Source: Pseudomonas triclosanedens
GTDB taxonomy: Bacteria; Pseudomonadota; Gammaproteobacteria; Pseudomonadales; Pseudomonadaceae
DNA: 64,000 nucleotides
Reading direction: 5' to 3'
Assembly (NCBI RefSeq): GCF_026686735.1
Contig: NZ_CP113432.1
Location: 5,321,001 to 5,385,000 of the forward strand
The notes under the pieces were generated by a model, which searched no databases, was not told where the DNA came from, and saw only the letters and a list, made by a program, of their open reading frames with translations. The number at the start of each line of letters is the position of its first letter. Positions within the stretch are counted from its first letter, which is position 1. Of this stretch, positions 55,400 through 64,000 are shown one piece after another. The position numbers and the translations under genes were made by a program.

Positions 55400-56392
55400 G
55401 TGGTACGCATCGGCTCTTACACACTGCCCAACCGATTGATCCTGGCGCCTATGGCCGGTGTCACCGATCGCCCGTTCCGCCAGCTTTGCCGCCGCCTCGG
55501 CGCTGGCATGGTGGTTTCGGAGATGGTCACCAGCGATGTCCGCCTGTGGAACAGCCGCAAGTCGCGCCTGCGCATGGTGCACGACGGCGAGGATCAGCCA
55601 CGTTCGGTGCAGATCGCCGGAGGGGACCCGCAGATGCTTGCGGAGGCTGCCCAGCGCAATGTGGAGCTCGGTGCGCAGATCATCGACATCAACATGGGCT
55701 GCCCGGCAAAGAAGGTTTGCAACAAGGCCGCGGGTTCCGCGCTGTTGAAGGATGAAAGGCTGGTAGCCGACATCCTCGAAGCGGTAGTCGCGGCAGTAGA
55801 GGTTCCAGTCACCCTGAAGATTCGTACCGGTTGGGACCGGTCGAACAGGAATGGCGTGATGGTGGCGCGGATCGCCGAGCAGTCGGGCATCCAGGCGCTG
55901 GCGGTACACGGCAGGACCCGTGCCGACCTCTACACCGGTGAAGCGGAGTACGAAACCATCGCTACGATCAAGCAGGCGGTTTCCATTCCGGTCTTCGCCA
56001 ACGGTGATATCGATTCGCCACAGAAGGCGCGGCAGGTGTTCGAGCAGACAGGGGTGGATGCCCTGCTGATCGGTCGCGCCGCCCAGGGCAGGCCCTGGAT
56101 CTTCCGCGAAATCGATCATTACCTGAGCACCGGCGAGATATTGCCGGCGCCGTCCCTGCAGGAGGTGGAGAGCATCCTGCTCGAACACCTCGCTGCATTG
56201 CATGCGTTTTATGGGGAAGAGCTGGGTGTGCGAATTGCCCGCAAGCATGTGGGCTGGTACCTCGCAACCCTGCCGGGCGCGGCGGAGTTCCGCGCCCAGT
56301 TCAATCGTTTGCAGGACACGGATGCACAGAGCGCCAGCGTCAGGCAGTTCTTCGCCGAGCGCCACAATAACGGAGAAGGGGTGGCCGCATGA
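55400..56392 (+). CDS. dusB: tRNA dihydrouridine synthase B
   Basis: A 330-residue flavoprotein reducing uridine in the tRNA D-loop. [18 protein letters not shown] starts the FMN barrel. Catalytic Cys101 is in NMGCPAKKV, and [13 protein letters not shown] follows. The open frame runs from TTG 55304, but GTG 55400 ([11 protein letters not shown]) matches the usual start; the ribosome site is weak (AGGGAAG). About 235 bases precede it with an AT-rich patch near 55230-55305, the probable promoter of the dusB-fis operon. Confidence 0.92.
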   Translation: MVRIGSYTLPNRLILAPMAGVTDRPFRQLCRRLGAGMVVSEMVTSDVRLWNSRKSRLRMVHDGEDQPRSVQIAGGDPQMLAEAAQRNVELGAQIIDINMGCPAKKVCNKAAGSALLKDERLVADILEAVVAAVEVPVTLKIRTGWDRSNRNGVMVARIAEQSGIQALAVHGRTRADLYTGEAEYETIATIKQAVSIPVFANGDIDSPQKARQVFEQTGVDALLIGRAAQGRPWIFREIDHYLSTGEILPAPSLQEVESILLEHLAALHAFYGEELGVRIARKHVGWYLATLPGAAEFRAQFNRLQDTDAQSASVRQFFAERHNNGEGVAA

Positions 56393-56709
56393 CAACGATG
56401 ACCGAGACATTAGTGAGTGGAATGACACCCGTGAGCGACAACACCAACCTGAAGCAGCACCTGACCACTCCGACGCAGGAGGGCCAGACCCTCCGCGACA
56501 GCGTGGAAAAGGCCCTGCACAACTATTTCGCCCATCTCGAAGGGCAGCCGGTCACGGACGTGTACAACATGGTGCTTTGCGAAGTCGAAGCGCCGCTGCT
56601 GGAAACCGTCATGAATCATGTGAAGGGTAACCAGACCAAAGCCTCCGAACTGCTGGGGCTCAATCGCGGAACCCTGCGCAAGAAACTCAAGCAGTACGAC
56701 CTTCTCTGA
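56389..56709 (+). CDS. fis: Nucleoid-associated factor Fis
   Basis: A 106-residue DNA-bending protein. The C-terminal helix-turn-helix [20 protein letters not shown] is nearly that of enteric Fis. The N-terminal extension is a little longer. It overlaps the dusB stop in ATGA, the conserved dusB-fis coupling. It influences rRNA transcription, recombination and growth-phase control. Confidence 0.97.
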   Translation: MTTMTETLVSGMTPVSDNTNLKQHLTTPTQEGQTLRDSVEKALHNYFAHLEGQPVTDVYNMVLCEVEAPLLETVMNHVKGNQTKASELLGLNRGTLRKKLKQYDLL

Positions 56710-56718
56710 CCACGGCGA

Positions 56719-56761
56719 CAGGCGGCGGGCCGCGACCGTTCGGTCGCACAGGCGCCGCCTG
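56719..56761 (+). terminator. Nested hairpin after fis
   Basis: CAGGCGGC (56719-56726) pairs with GCCGCCTG (56754-56761). Inside, GCGACC (56732-56737) pairs with GGTCGC (56742-56747) around GTTC. It starts 10 bases after the fis stop and ends 35 bases before purH. There is no T run, so it may be a terminator or a partial barrier between fis and purH. Confidence 0.55.
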
Positions 56762-56796
56762 GCACGCCGAAGCCCGTAGCCTTTGTGGAATCCGTT

Positions 56797-58389
56797 ATGA
56801 CCGACCAAACCACCCGCCTGCCCATCCGCCGTGCGCTGATCAGCGTTTCCGACAAGACCGGCGTTGTCGATTTCGCCCGTGAGCTGGCTGCCCTTGGCGT
56901 GGAGATCCTCTCCACCGGCGGCACCTACAAGCTGCTCAAGGACAACGACATCGCCGCCGTGGAAGTGGCCGATTACACCGGCTTCCCGGAAATGATGGAT
57001 GGCCGGGTGAAGACACTGCACCCGAAAGTCCACGGCGGCATCCTCGGCCGTCGCGACATCGATGGCGCAGTCATGGAAGAGCACGGCATCAAGCCGATCG
57101 ACCTGGTCGCGGTCAACCTCTACCCCTTCGCCGCCACCGTCGCCAAGCCGGGCTGCACCTTGCCTGAGGCCATCGAGAACATCGATATCGGCGGGCCGAC
57201 CATGGTTCGCAGCGCTGCGAAGAACCACAAGGACGTCGCCATCGTGGTCAACGCCAGCGACTACAGCAGCGTCGTCGAGGCCCTGAAGGCAGGCGGCCTG
57301 ACCTATGCCCAGCGCTTCAACCTGGCCCTCAAGGCGTTCGAGCACACCTCCGCCTACGACGGCATGATCGCCAACTACCTGGGCACCATCGACCAGAACG
57401 CCGAAACCCTGTCCACCGACAACCGCCTGCAGTTCCCGCGCACTTTCAACAGCCAGTTCATCAAGGCCCAGGACATGCGCTACGGCGAGAACCCGCACCA
57501 GAGCGCGGCGTTCTATGTCGAAGGTGGCGAGGCCAGCGTATCCACCGCCGTGCAGCTGCAAGGCAAGGAACTGTCGTTCAATAACGTGGCCGACACCGAC
57601 GCCGCGCTGGAATGCGTGAAAAGCTTCGTCAAGCCGGCCTGCGTCATCGTCAAGCACGCCAACCCGTGTGGCGTGGCCGTGAGCGAAGACGGCATCCGCA
57701 AGGCCTATGACCTGGCCTATGCCACCGATACCGAATCGGCCTTCGGCGGCATCATCGCCTTCAACCGCGAGCTGGATGGCGATACCGCGCAAGCCATCGT
57801 CGAGCGCCAGTTCGTCGAAGTGATCATCGCCCCGAAAGTCTCCGAAGCCGCCCGCGCCGTCGTCGCCGCCAAGGCCAACGTGCGCCTGCTGGAATGCGGC
57901 GAATGGCCGGCCGAGCGTCAACCGGGCTGGGACTTCAAGCGCGTCAACGGCGGCCTGCTGGTACAGAGCCGCGATATCGGCATGATCACCGCCGATGACC
58001 TGAAGATCGTTACCCAGCGCGCCCCGAGCGAGCAGGAAATCCACGACCTGATCTTCGCCTGGAAAGTGGCCAAGTTCGTCAAGTCCAACGCCATCGTCTA
58101 CGCCAGGAACCGCCAGACCGTCGGTGTCGGTGCCGGCCAGATGAGCCGTGTGAACTCCGCCCGTATCGCCGCCATCAAGGCCGAGCACGCCGGCCTGGAA
58201 GTGAAAGGCGCGGTCATGGCTTCCGACGCGTTCTTCCCGTTCCGCGACGGCATCGACAACGCCGCCAAGGCCGGTATCACCGCTGTGATCCAGCCGGGCG
58301 GTTCGATGCGCGACAACGAAGTGATCGCCGCTGCCGACGAGGCCGGTATTGCCATGGTGTTCACCGGCATGCGCCACTTCCGCCATTAA
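56797..58389 (+). CDS. purH: Bifunctional AICAR formyltransferase/IMP cyclohydrolase
   Basis: A 530-residue enzyme of the last two steps of IMP synthesis. The N-terminal cyclohydrolase domain (about 1-200) has [17 protein letters not shown] and [13 protein letters not shown]. The transformylase domain (about 205-530) has Lys286-His287 in [11 protein letters not shown] and ends [20 protein letters not shown] 56797 ([12 protein letters not shown]) is chosen over an upstream in-frame start. purD follows after 235 bases. Confidence 0.97.
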   Translation: MTDQTTRLPIRRALISVSDKTGVVDFARELAALGVEILSTGGTYKLLKDNDIAAVEVADYTGFPEMMDGRVKTLHPKVHGGILGRRDIDGAVMEEHGIKPIDLVAVNLYPFAATVAKPGCTLPEAIENIDIGGPTMVRSAAKNHKDVAIVVNASDYSSVVEALKAGGLTYAQRFNLALKAFEHTSAYDGMIANYLGTIDQNAETLSTDNRLQFPRTFNSQFIKAQDMRYGENPHQSAAFYVEGGEASVSTAVQLQGKELSFNNVADTDAALECVKSFVKPACVIVKHANPCGVAVSEDGIRKAYDLAYATDTESAFGGIIAFNRELDGDTAQAIVERQFVEVIIAPKVSEAARAVVAAKANVRLLECGEWPAERQPGWDFKRVNGGLLVQSRDIGMITADDLKIVTQRAPSEQEIHDLIFAWKVAKFVKSNAIVYARNRQTVGVGAGQMSRVNSARIAAIKAEHAGLEVKGAVMASDAFFPFRDGIDNAAKAGITAVIQPGGSMRDNEVIAAADEAGIAMVFTGMRHFRH

Positions 58390-58561
58390 GGTGGATCGGA
58401 CGCACTGAAGCAGGCATCTGCTGCGTTGCCCGAACGTTCCCCAATGCTCATTGCCAGTAGGCAACTCCGCTTGGTGAACGCTCGGGCGCCTTGCATCTAC
58501 CCGCTTCATCGCGCCCCTTGAGATCGGTCGTGAAGAGCGGACTGGTCGTGAGAATTCGTAG

Positions 58562-58588
58562 GTTGGGTGGAGCGAAGCGATACCCAAC
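58562..58588. repeat. GTTGGGT/ACCCAAC palindrome
   Basis: GTTGGGT (58562-58568) and ACCCAAC (58582-58588) flank GGAGCGAAGCGAT, itself partly self-complementary. The word GTAGGTTGGGTGGAGCGAAG is of a kind I often see between Pseudomonas genes. It lies in the purH-purD gap, 36 bases before purD. Confidence 0.55.
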
Positions 58589-58624
58589 AATCCGGCCAAG
58601 CCGGAACTGTTCAGGAGAACTCCA

Positions 58625-59914
58625 ATGAACGTACTCATCATCGGTAGCGGCGGTCGCGAGCACGCGCTGGCCTGGAAGGTCGCGCAGGATTCGCGCGTGC
58701 AGAAGGTCTTCGTCGCTCCGGGCAACGCCGGCACCGCCACCGAAGCCAAGTGCGAGAACGTCGACATCGACGTGCTGGCTCTGGAGCAACTGGCCGACTT
58801 CGCCGCCAAGAACGTGCAACTGACCATCGTCGGCCCCGAGGCCCCGCTGGTGAAAGGCGTGGTCGACCTGTTCCGCTCGCGCGGCCTGGATATCTTCGGC
58901 CCCACCGCCGGTGCCGCCCAGCTTGAAGGTTCCAAGGCCTTCACCAAGGATTTCCTGGCGCGCCACAAGATCCCCACCGCCGACTACCGGAACTTCACCG
59001 AAGTCGAGCCGGCGCTGGCCTACCTGAAAGAGAAAGGCGCCCCCATCGTGATCAAGGCCGACGGCCTGGCCGCGGGCAAGGGGGTGATCGTCGCCATGAC
59101 CCTGGCCGAAGCCGAAGACGCCGTGCGCGACATGCTCGCCGGCAACGCCTTCGGTGACGCCGGTTCGCGCGTCGTGATCGAAGAGTTCCTCGACGGCGAG
59201 GAAGCCAGCTTCATCGTCATGGTCGACGGCCAGAACGTGCTGCCGATGGCCACCAGCCAGGACCACAAGCGCGTCGGCGACGGCGATACCGGCCCGAATA
59301 CCGGCGGCATGGGCGCCTACTCGCCAGCTCCGGTGGTGACTCCGGACGTGCACAAGCGCGTGATGGACGAGGTGATCTACCCGACCGTGCGCGGCATGGC
59401 CGAGGAAGGCAACGTCTACACCGGCTTCCTCTACGCCGGCCTGATGATCGACAAGAGCGGCGCGCCGAAGGTCATCGAGTTCAACTGCCGCTTCGGCGAC
59501 CCGGAAACCCAGCCGATCATGGTCCGCCTGGAAAGCTCCCTGGTCCTGCTGGTCGAGGCCGCCCTGGCCAAGGCCCTGGACAAGGTCGAAGCGACCTGGG
59601 ACCCGCGCCCGACCGTAGGCGTGGTGCTCGCCGCTGGCGGCTACCCGGGCGACTACGCCAAGGGTGACGTCATCGAGGGCCTGAATGAGGCCGCCAGGCT
59701 CGACGGCAAGGTCTTCCACGCCGGCACCGCGATGAAAGACGGCCAGGTCGTCACCAGCGGCGGCCGCGTGCTGTGCGCCACAGCCATCGGCCCGAGCGTA
59801 TCCTCGGCCCAGCAGCAGGCCTACCGCCTGGCGGAGAAGATCCGCTGGAACGGTTGCTTCTACCGCAAGGACATCGGCTACCGCGCCATTGCCCGCGAGC
59901 GCGGCGAGGACTGA
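58625..59914 (+). CDS. purD: Phosphoribosylamine-glycine ligase
   Basis: A 429-residue ATP-grasp enzyme of purine synthesis joining glycine to phosphoribosylamine. MNVLIIGSGGREHALAWK opens the N-domain. PIVIKADGLAAGKGVIVA is the ATP-grasp loop, and FNCRFGDPETQ the metal-binding segment. AGGAG lies seven bases before the ATG. A hairpin follows its stop. Confidence 0.97.
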   Translation: MNVLIIGSGGREHALAWKVAQDSRVQKVFVAPGNAGTATEAKCENVDIDVLALEQLADFAAKNVQLTIVGPEAPLVKGVVDLFRSRGLDIFGPTAGAAQLEGSKAFTKDFLARHKIPTADYRNFTEVEPALAYLKEKGAPIVIKADGLAAGKGVIVAMTLAEAEDAVRDMLAGNAFGDAGSRVVIEEFLDGEEASFIVMVDGQNVLPMATSQDHKRVGDGDTGPNTGGMGAYSPAPVVTPDVHKRVMDEVIYPTVRGMAEEGNVYTGFLYAGLMIDKSGAPKVIEFNCRFGDPETQPIMVRLESSLVLLVEAALAKALDKVEATWDPRPTVGVVLAAGGYPGDYAKGDVIEGLNEAARLDGKVFHAGTAMKDGQVVTSGGRVLCATAIGPSVSSAQQQAYRLAEKIRWNGCFYRKDIGYRAIARERGED

Positions 59915-59923
59915 TGCGCCGTC

Positions 59924-59954
59924 GCCGGAGGCGTTCCATCGGAACGTCTCCGGC
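59924..59954 (+). terminator. 14-bp stem hairpin after purD
   Basis: GCCGGAGGCGTTCC (59924-59937) pairs with GGAACGTCTCCGGC (59941-59954), with one G-U pair and loop ATC. It begins 10 bases beyond the purD stop and precedes the retS promoter region. There is no T run. Confidence 0.65.
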
Positions 59955-60003
59955 CGGGAGTCCCCGCGTGCCCGTATGGATTACGGCCTCTTGCGCACTT
60001 GGC

Positions 60004-60009
60004 TATAAT
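60004..60009 (+). promoter_or_regulatory. Consensus -10 box of retS
   Basis: TATAAT at 60004-60009 is a perfect sigma-70 -10 hexamer, rare in this GC-rich DNA. The start of transcription would fall near 60016, giving a leader of about 24 bases that includes GAAGGGA before the retS GTG. The -35 at 17-base spacing (TTACGG) is poor. Confidence 0.5.
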
Positions 60010-60039
60010 CCGCCCACTCACTACCGAAGGGACTTCGCC

Positions 60040-62838
60040 GTGCGCCGGCTCTGGAATGCCACAGGACTTCTCGTCAGCTTGCTGCTGGCCGCTCTGGTCT
60101 GTGTTCCGGCCTTCGCGGCAAGCCAGGCTTCCGGCTGGTCGCAGCTCCACGACAGCGAAGCGCGCCTGCAACTGCAGGACATCATCTCCCCGCGCTACCG
60201 CACCCTCTTCAGCTCAGTCGACATAAACGACCTGCATGCGCCCGCTGGTCTCGGCGCGACCTGGTTGCATCGCAGCCTGCCTGCCAGCGACACCCCGCAG
60301 CAGTTGCGCCTCTTCGCCCCGAGCCTGGACAACTTCGAGCTCTTCATCGTCCAGGGCCAGAAGGTCCTGGAGCAGAAGAGCGCCGGCAACCTCTCACCGA
60401 TGCAGCGACCGCTGCTGAGCAGCGATATCGTCCTGCCGCTGCGCATCAGCGCCGAACCGCTCGATCTCTACCTGCGCCTGGCCTCCAGCCAGCCATTGCG
60501 CCCGAACATCAGTATCGAGGAGGTCGGCCAGCCCAGCGCCGACCAGCGACCGCTGCACTTCGGCGTGCTGATCGGCTGCCTCGCCATGCTGCTGGCCTAC
60601 AACCTCGTGCGTTTCGTCTACACCCGTGTAGCCACCGGCCTGTGGCTCGCAGGCGTGCACGCCAGCCTGCTGCTGGCCTGCCTCACCCTGTTCGGCCTGC
60701 TGAGTCCGTGGTTCGGCGCGCACCAGGTCTGGCAGCCACGCACCGCCCAGCTCAGCCTGGTGCTGACGCTGTTCTGCTCGCTGGGCTACACCGCCAGCTT
60801 CTTCCGCGACATCTCCCCGCGCCTGCCGCTCAAGCGTCTGCTGCTGGGCGGCACCGCCGGCCTGCTGGTGCTGGGCGTTCTGCTCAACATCCTGCTCGCG
60901 TTCCCCGTCAGCGACCTGGTCTACGGCCTCATCACGCTGGTAAGCCTGGGCATGCTTTGCGTAGCGATCTACTACTGGACGCACGCCTACCAGCCGGCAC
61001 GCCTGTTTGCAGTGGGCATGGGGATCTTCGTGCTGATCTGGTGCCTGAGCCTGCCGTCGCTGCTGGGCTACCTGCCGACCCGTGCCGAATGGCTGGGCAG
61101 CGGGCTTCTCGGGCTCAGCGCGATGGTCGGTTTCCTCCTCAGCCTTGCACTCGCCGAGCGCCAGCGGAAGATCCAGAACGACCAGTTCGCCGCCAGCCGC
61201 CAGCGCGCGGCCACTGTCGCCGAGATCAAGGCCAAGGGCGATTTCCTGGCCAAGATCAGCCACGAGATCCGCACGCCCATGAATGGCGTACTGGGCATGA
61301 CCGAACTGCTCCTCGGCACGCCGCTGTCGGCCAAGCAACGCGACTACGTGCAGACCATCCACAGCGCCGGCAACGAACTGCTTTCCCTGATCAACGAGAT
61401 TCTCGACATTTCAAAGCTGGAATCCGGGCAGATCGAGCTGGACGAGGTGCAATTCGACCTTGGTGCGCTGATAGAAGACTGCCTGGCGATCTTCCGCGCC
61501 AAGGCCGAGCAACAGAAGGTCGAACTGATCAGCTTCACCCAGCCCCAGGTCCCGCGCATCGTCAGCGGCGACCCGACACGCCTGCGTCAGGCCGTGTTGA
61601 GCCTGCTGGACAACGCCTTCAAGCAGACCGACGAAGGCGAGATCCTGCTGGTGGTCGCGCTCGACGAGCAGCCCGAAGGCCCGCGCCTGCGCATCGCCGT
61701 GCAGGACAGCGGCCGGCCGCTGGCCAACGAGGACCGCCAGGCCCTGCTCACCGCAGAGCTGCACAGCCGCGACTTCCTCTCCGCCACTCGCCTGAGCAGC
61801 CGCCTGGGCCTGATCATCGCCCGCCAACTGATCCGCCTGATGTCCGGTGACTTCGGCATCGAAACCGGAGAAGGCCCCGACGGCACGGGCAATCTGCTCT
61901 GGCTCAGCCTGCCGCTCGATCCGCAGCAACTGGAACAACCTGCAGCCGACCTCGACAGCCCGCTGCAGGGCGCGCGCATTCTGGTCGTGGACGACAACCA
62001 GACCTGCCGCAAGGTCGTGGTACAGCAGTGCAGTGCCTGGGGCATGAACGTCAGCGCGGTATCCTCCGGCAAGGAAGCGCTGGCCCAACTGCGCACCAAG
62101 GCTCACCTGCGCGAGTACTTCGACGTGGTGCTGCTCGACCAGGACATGCCCGGCATGACCGGCATGCAACTGGCGACCAAGATCAAGGAAGACCCCAACC
62201 TCAACCACGACATCCTGCTGATCATGCTCACCGGCATCAGCAACGCCCCGAGCAAGATCATCGCCCGCAACGCCGGGATCAAGCGCATCCTGGCCAAGCC
62301 GGTGGCCGGCTACACGCTCAAGGCGACCCTCGCCGAAGAACTGGCGCAACGCGGCCCCAGCGGCGTGACGAACTACCTGCATGCCAGCAGCGAGCCCGTG
62401 CCCGCCGTGGTGCCGCCGAGCGACTTCCGCATCCTCGTGGCCGAGGACAACAGCATCTCAACCAAGGTCATCCGCGGCATGCTGAGCAAGCTCAACCTGC
62501 AGCCCGACACCGCCAGCAACGGCGAGGAAGCCTTGGCCGCGATGAAGTCCACCCAGTACGACCTGGTGCTGATGGACTGCGAGATGCCGGTGCTCGACGG
62601 CTTCTCCGCCACCGAGCGCCTGCGCGCCTGGGAAGCCAACGAGCAGCGCCCGCACACGCCGGTGGTTGCGCTCACCGCGCACATCCTCAGCGAGCACAAG
62701 GAACGCGCGCGCCTGGTCGGCATGGACGGCCACATGGCCAAGCCGGTGGAACTGTCGCAACTGCGCGAACTGGTGAGCTACTGGGTCGGCGAGCGGGATC
62801 GCCGCCTGCGCCAGCAGAGCGACGCGCTGCCTTCCTGA
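60040..62838 (+). CDS. retS: Hybrid sensor kinase RetS
   Basis: A 932-residue orphan hybrid sensor that in P. aeruginosa binds GacS and blocks the Gac/Rsm switch to sessile life. It has a signal peptide, a 7TMR-DISMED2 periplasmic domain (about 30-180), seven helices (about 185-385), a phospho-acceptor helix with His408 (KISHEIRTPMNG), an ATPase-like domain and two receivers with Asp700 (LLDQDMPG) and Asp846 (LMDCEMPV). The ATPase N box (LLDNAFKQT) and G1 box (VQDSGRPL) deviate from kinase consensus. It starts at GTG 60040 with GAAGGGA upstream. Confidence 0.95.
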   Translation: MRRLWNATGLLVSLLLAALVCVPAFAASQASGWSQLHDSEARLQLQDIISPRYRTLFSSVDINDLHAPAGLGATWLHRSLPASDTPQQLRLFAPSLDNFELFIVQGQKVLEQKSAGNLSPMQRPLLSSDIVLPLRISAEPLDLYLRLASSQPLRPNISIEEVGQPSADQRPLHFGVLIGCLAMLLAYNLVRFVYTRVATGLWLAGVHASLLLACLTLFGLLSPWFGAHQVWQPRTAQLSLVLTLFCSLGYTASFFRDISPRLPLKRLLLGGTAGLLVLGVLLNILLAFPVSDLVYGLITLVSLGMLCVAIYYWTHAYQPARLFAVGMGIFVLIWCLSLPSLLGYLPTRAEWLGSGLLGLSAMVGFLLSLALAERQRKIQNDQFAASRQRAATVAEIKAKGDFLAKISHEIRTPMNGVLGMTELLLGTPLSAKQRDYVQTIHSAGNELLSLINEILDISKLESGQIELDEVQFDLGALIEDCLAIFRAKAEQQKVELISFTQPQVPRIVSGDPTRLRQAVLSLLDNAFKQTDEGEILLVVALDEQPEGPRLRIAVQDSGRPLANEDRQALLTAELHSRDFLSATRLSSRLGLIIARQLIRLMSGDFGIETGEGPDGTGNLLWLSLPLDPQQLEQPAADLDSPLQGARILVVDDNQTCRKVVVQQCSAWGMNVSAVSSGKEALAQLRTKAHLREYFDVVLLDQDMPGMTGMQLATKIKEDPNLNHDILLIMLTGISNAPSKIIARNAGIKRILAKPVAGYTLKATLAEELAQRGPSGVTNYLHASSEPVPAVVPPSDFRILVAEDNSISTKVIRGMLSKLNLQPDTASNGEEALAAMKSTQYDLVLMDCEMPVLDGFSATERLRAWEANEQRPHTPVVALTAHILSEHKERARLVGMDGHMAKPVELSQLRELVSYWVGERDRRLRQQSDALPS

Positions 62839-62844
62839 TCATTG

Positions 62845-63189
62845 ATGAAGCGACAGAGCCGTACCCTTGCCGTGAACGCAGACAAGCATGCCGAGCACAT
62901 CGACGACGTTATGATCGAGATCAGCCAGAGCAGCTACTGGCGGACCCAACTGCTCCAGGCGCAATACAACGTTAGGCTCCTCATCAGCAGCGACTGTTCG
63001 GAGCAAATTCCTCCATACATCCAGGAACCCCTCCGTAAATACAATCTGCGGTACTGCGTCTCCAAGGTGACGGACTGCCCGGACGAGTTCCTTGAAGGCA
63101 CTGTCACCTTCAAGTTCGAAGCGCCTGAGCATCCGGCCCTGGTCCGATATTCCGGGAACACTCCCATCGACTCCGATACCGCGCACTGA
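62845..63189 (+). CDS. Small protein of unknown function
   Basis: A 114-residue soluble protein beginning 6 bases after retS. It reads MKRQSRTLAVNADKHAEHID and ends GNTPIDSDTAH. No signal peptide, helix or known motif is seen; strand-like LLQAQYNVRLLISSDC and GTVTFKFEAPEH suggest an alpha/beta fold. Its base composition is visibly less GC-rich than retS and marC on either side, but it is tightly placed after retS. I do not recognise a family. Confidence 0.6.
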   Translation: MKRQSRTLAVNADKHAEHIDDVMIEISQSSYWRTQLLQAQYNVRLLISSDCSEQIPPYIQEPLRKYNLRYCVSKVTDCPDEFLEGTVTFKFEAPEHPALVRYSGNTPIDSDTAH

Positions 63190-63304
63190 CACGAACGCCC
63201 TCTGGCTTTTGCCCCGCAGCAATGCCGCCCGCGGCCCCAGCCGCTATGCTTTGGCAACCCGCGCAACGGTGCGCAGGCATTCTCAACCCGGACGAGTCGC
63301 CCCC

Positions 63305-63901
63305 ATGCAAGTGATGTTCAGCGTGTACCTGAAGATGCTGGTGCTCTACAGCCCCTTCTTCGTGCTCTCCTGCTTCATCAGCCTGAGCCGCGGCTTCGGC
63401 CCGCGCGACCGCAAGCACATGGCCTGGCGCGTGGCCCTGGCGGCGCTGATCGCCAGCGTGCTGCTGTACCTGTTCGGACGCTACATCTTCACCCTGTTCG
63501 GCATCACCGCCGACGCCTTCCGTATCGGCGCGGGCTCGGTGCTGTTCATCTCCGCCCTCGGCATGGCCCAGGGGCGCTCCGCGGTGCAGGCGGACAACGT
63601 GCAGCAGGACGTCACCATCGTCCCGCTCACCATCCCCATCACCGTCGGTCCCGGCACTATCGGTGCGCTGCTGGTGATGGGCGTCAACCAGGACTGGGAA
63701 CACAAGCTGCTCGCACTGGCAGCGATCTTCCTCGCCTGTCTTACCCTGGGCATCACGCTCTATCTCTCCGACAGGATCGAGAAGATCCTCGGCGACCAGG
63801 GCCTGCAGATCGTCAGCCGGTTGATGGGCCTGTTCGTCTGCGCCCTCGCCGCACAGATCATCATGACCGGCGTGCGCGGCTACTTCATTCCCGCCACCTG
63901 A
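63305..63901 (+). CDS. MarC-family inner-membrane protein
   Basis: A 198-residue protein with six hydrophobic helices. The start MQVMFSVYLKMLVLYSPFFVLSCF, the ITADAFRIGAGSVLFISALGM segment and VPLTIPITVGPGTIGALLV are the UPF0056/MarC signature. Despite the name, a role in multiple-antibiotic resistance is not established for the family. The frame is open earlier, but ATG 63305 is the family start. The last 99 bases of the window hold no gene. Confidence 0.9.
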   Translation: MQVMFSVYLKMLVLYSPFFVLSCFISLSRGFGPRDRKHMAWRVALAALIASVLLYLFGRYIFTLFGITADAFRIGAGSVLFISALGMAQGRSAVQADNVQQDVTIVPLTIPITVGPGTIGALLVMGVNQDWEHKLLALAAIFLACLTLGITLYLSDRIEKILGDQGLQIVSRLMGLFVCALAAQIIMTGVRGYFIPAT

Positions 63902-64000
63902 CGCGCCCCATTTGGGAGCGTCGGACGCCAAAGCGCGTCCGGCGCACCAAAGCTGCGCACTGAAAAACCTCGCCATTACGGCAGAAAATCGCGCCCAGCC

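Noticed and set aside
56410..58977. An 855-codon minus-strand open frame
   Set aside because: Antisense to fis, purH and the start of purD, with Val/Gly/Asp/His-rich composition typical of shadows.
63923..63940. Terminator after the MarC gene (GGACGC/GCGTCC)
   Set aside because: The stem is only 6 bases with no T run and the window ends soon after. Too weak to call.

Overview
This 64 kb window is high-GC chromosomal DNA of a Pseudomonas, most likely in or near the P. aeruginosa/P. nitroreducens/P. citronellolis group. Three things support this: the protein families (RetS, GcbA and CtpL homologues, a close relative of the PA4794 acetyltransferase, DUF1652 and DUF2333 proteins), the gene orders dsbD-aroQ-accB-accC-prmA-DUF3426-dusB-fis-purH-purD-retS and selB-selA-fdhE-fdnI-fdnH-fdnG-fadH, and the GC-ending codon bias. 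From memory this order follows the PA4783-PA4859 part of the P. aeruginosa PAO1 map, with local insertions and losses. No prophage, insertion sequence, CRISPR array or rRNA was found.

Layout. 1-7 kb: a YedA-type exporter (cut by the window edge) divergent from an Lrp/AsnC regulator, then a fatty-acyl cluster (FadI-like thiolase, high-molecular-weight FabG, AraC regulator, MaoC hydratase) with an EF-hand protein embedded in it. 7-12.3 kb: a densely packed + strand run with a MazG-like pyrophosphohydrolase, CmoM, two tandem DUF4136 lipoproteins, a GNAT, a DsrE protein, a GcvH-like protein and a VanX-like dipeptidase, several of them overlapping by 4-14 bases, then two small envelope proteins. 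12.3-22.7 kb: a complete selenocysteine module on the minus strand (tRNA-Sec, selB, selA, fdhE, fdnI, fdnH, fdnG). fdnG has an in-frame UGA followed by a clear bacterial SECIS hairpin. 22.9-32.7 kb: fadH and a set of single metabolic and membrane genes. 32.7-40.6 kb: cbpAM, a MocR regulator, speA, yciH, a gap of about 630 bases filled with palindromic repeats, a Nudix hydrolase and a DUF2333 protein.

40.9-48 kb: gcbA (c-di-GMP) and a CtpL-like chemoreceptor, then an accessory polyamine cassette (agmatinase, orphan PotF-like binding protein, LysR) with a perfect 17-base palindrome in its divergent promoter region. 48-64 kb is core: dsbD, aroQ, accBC, prmA, a DUF3426 protein with an 11-copy repeat, dusB-fis, purH, purD, retS, a small unknown gene and a MarC protein.

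How the genes work together. The Sec locus holds the charging-conversion enzyme (SelA), elongation factor (SelB), tRNA, assembly chaperone (FdhE) and the formate dehydrogenase that needs them. speA (arginine to agmatine) and the accessory speB (agmatine to putrescine) give two consecutive polyamine steps within 10 kb. gcbA, the GAF-GGDEF protein and retS make the region rich in sessile/motile signalling.

The items most worth following up are the DsrE/GcvH-like pair, the orphan polyamine-binding cassette beside CtpL, the ParE-like remnant beside selC, and the palindromic elements at 38.4-39.0 kb and inside the fdn-sel operon.
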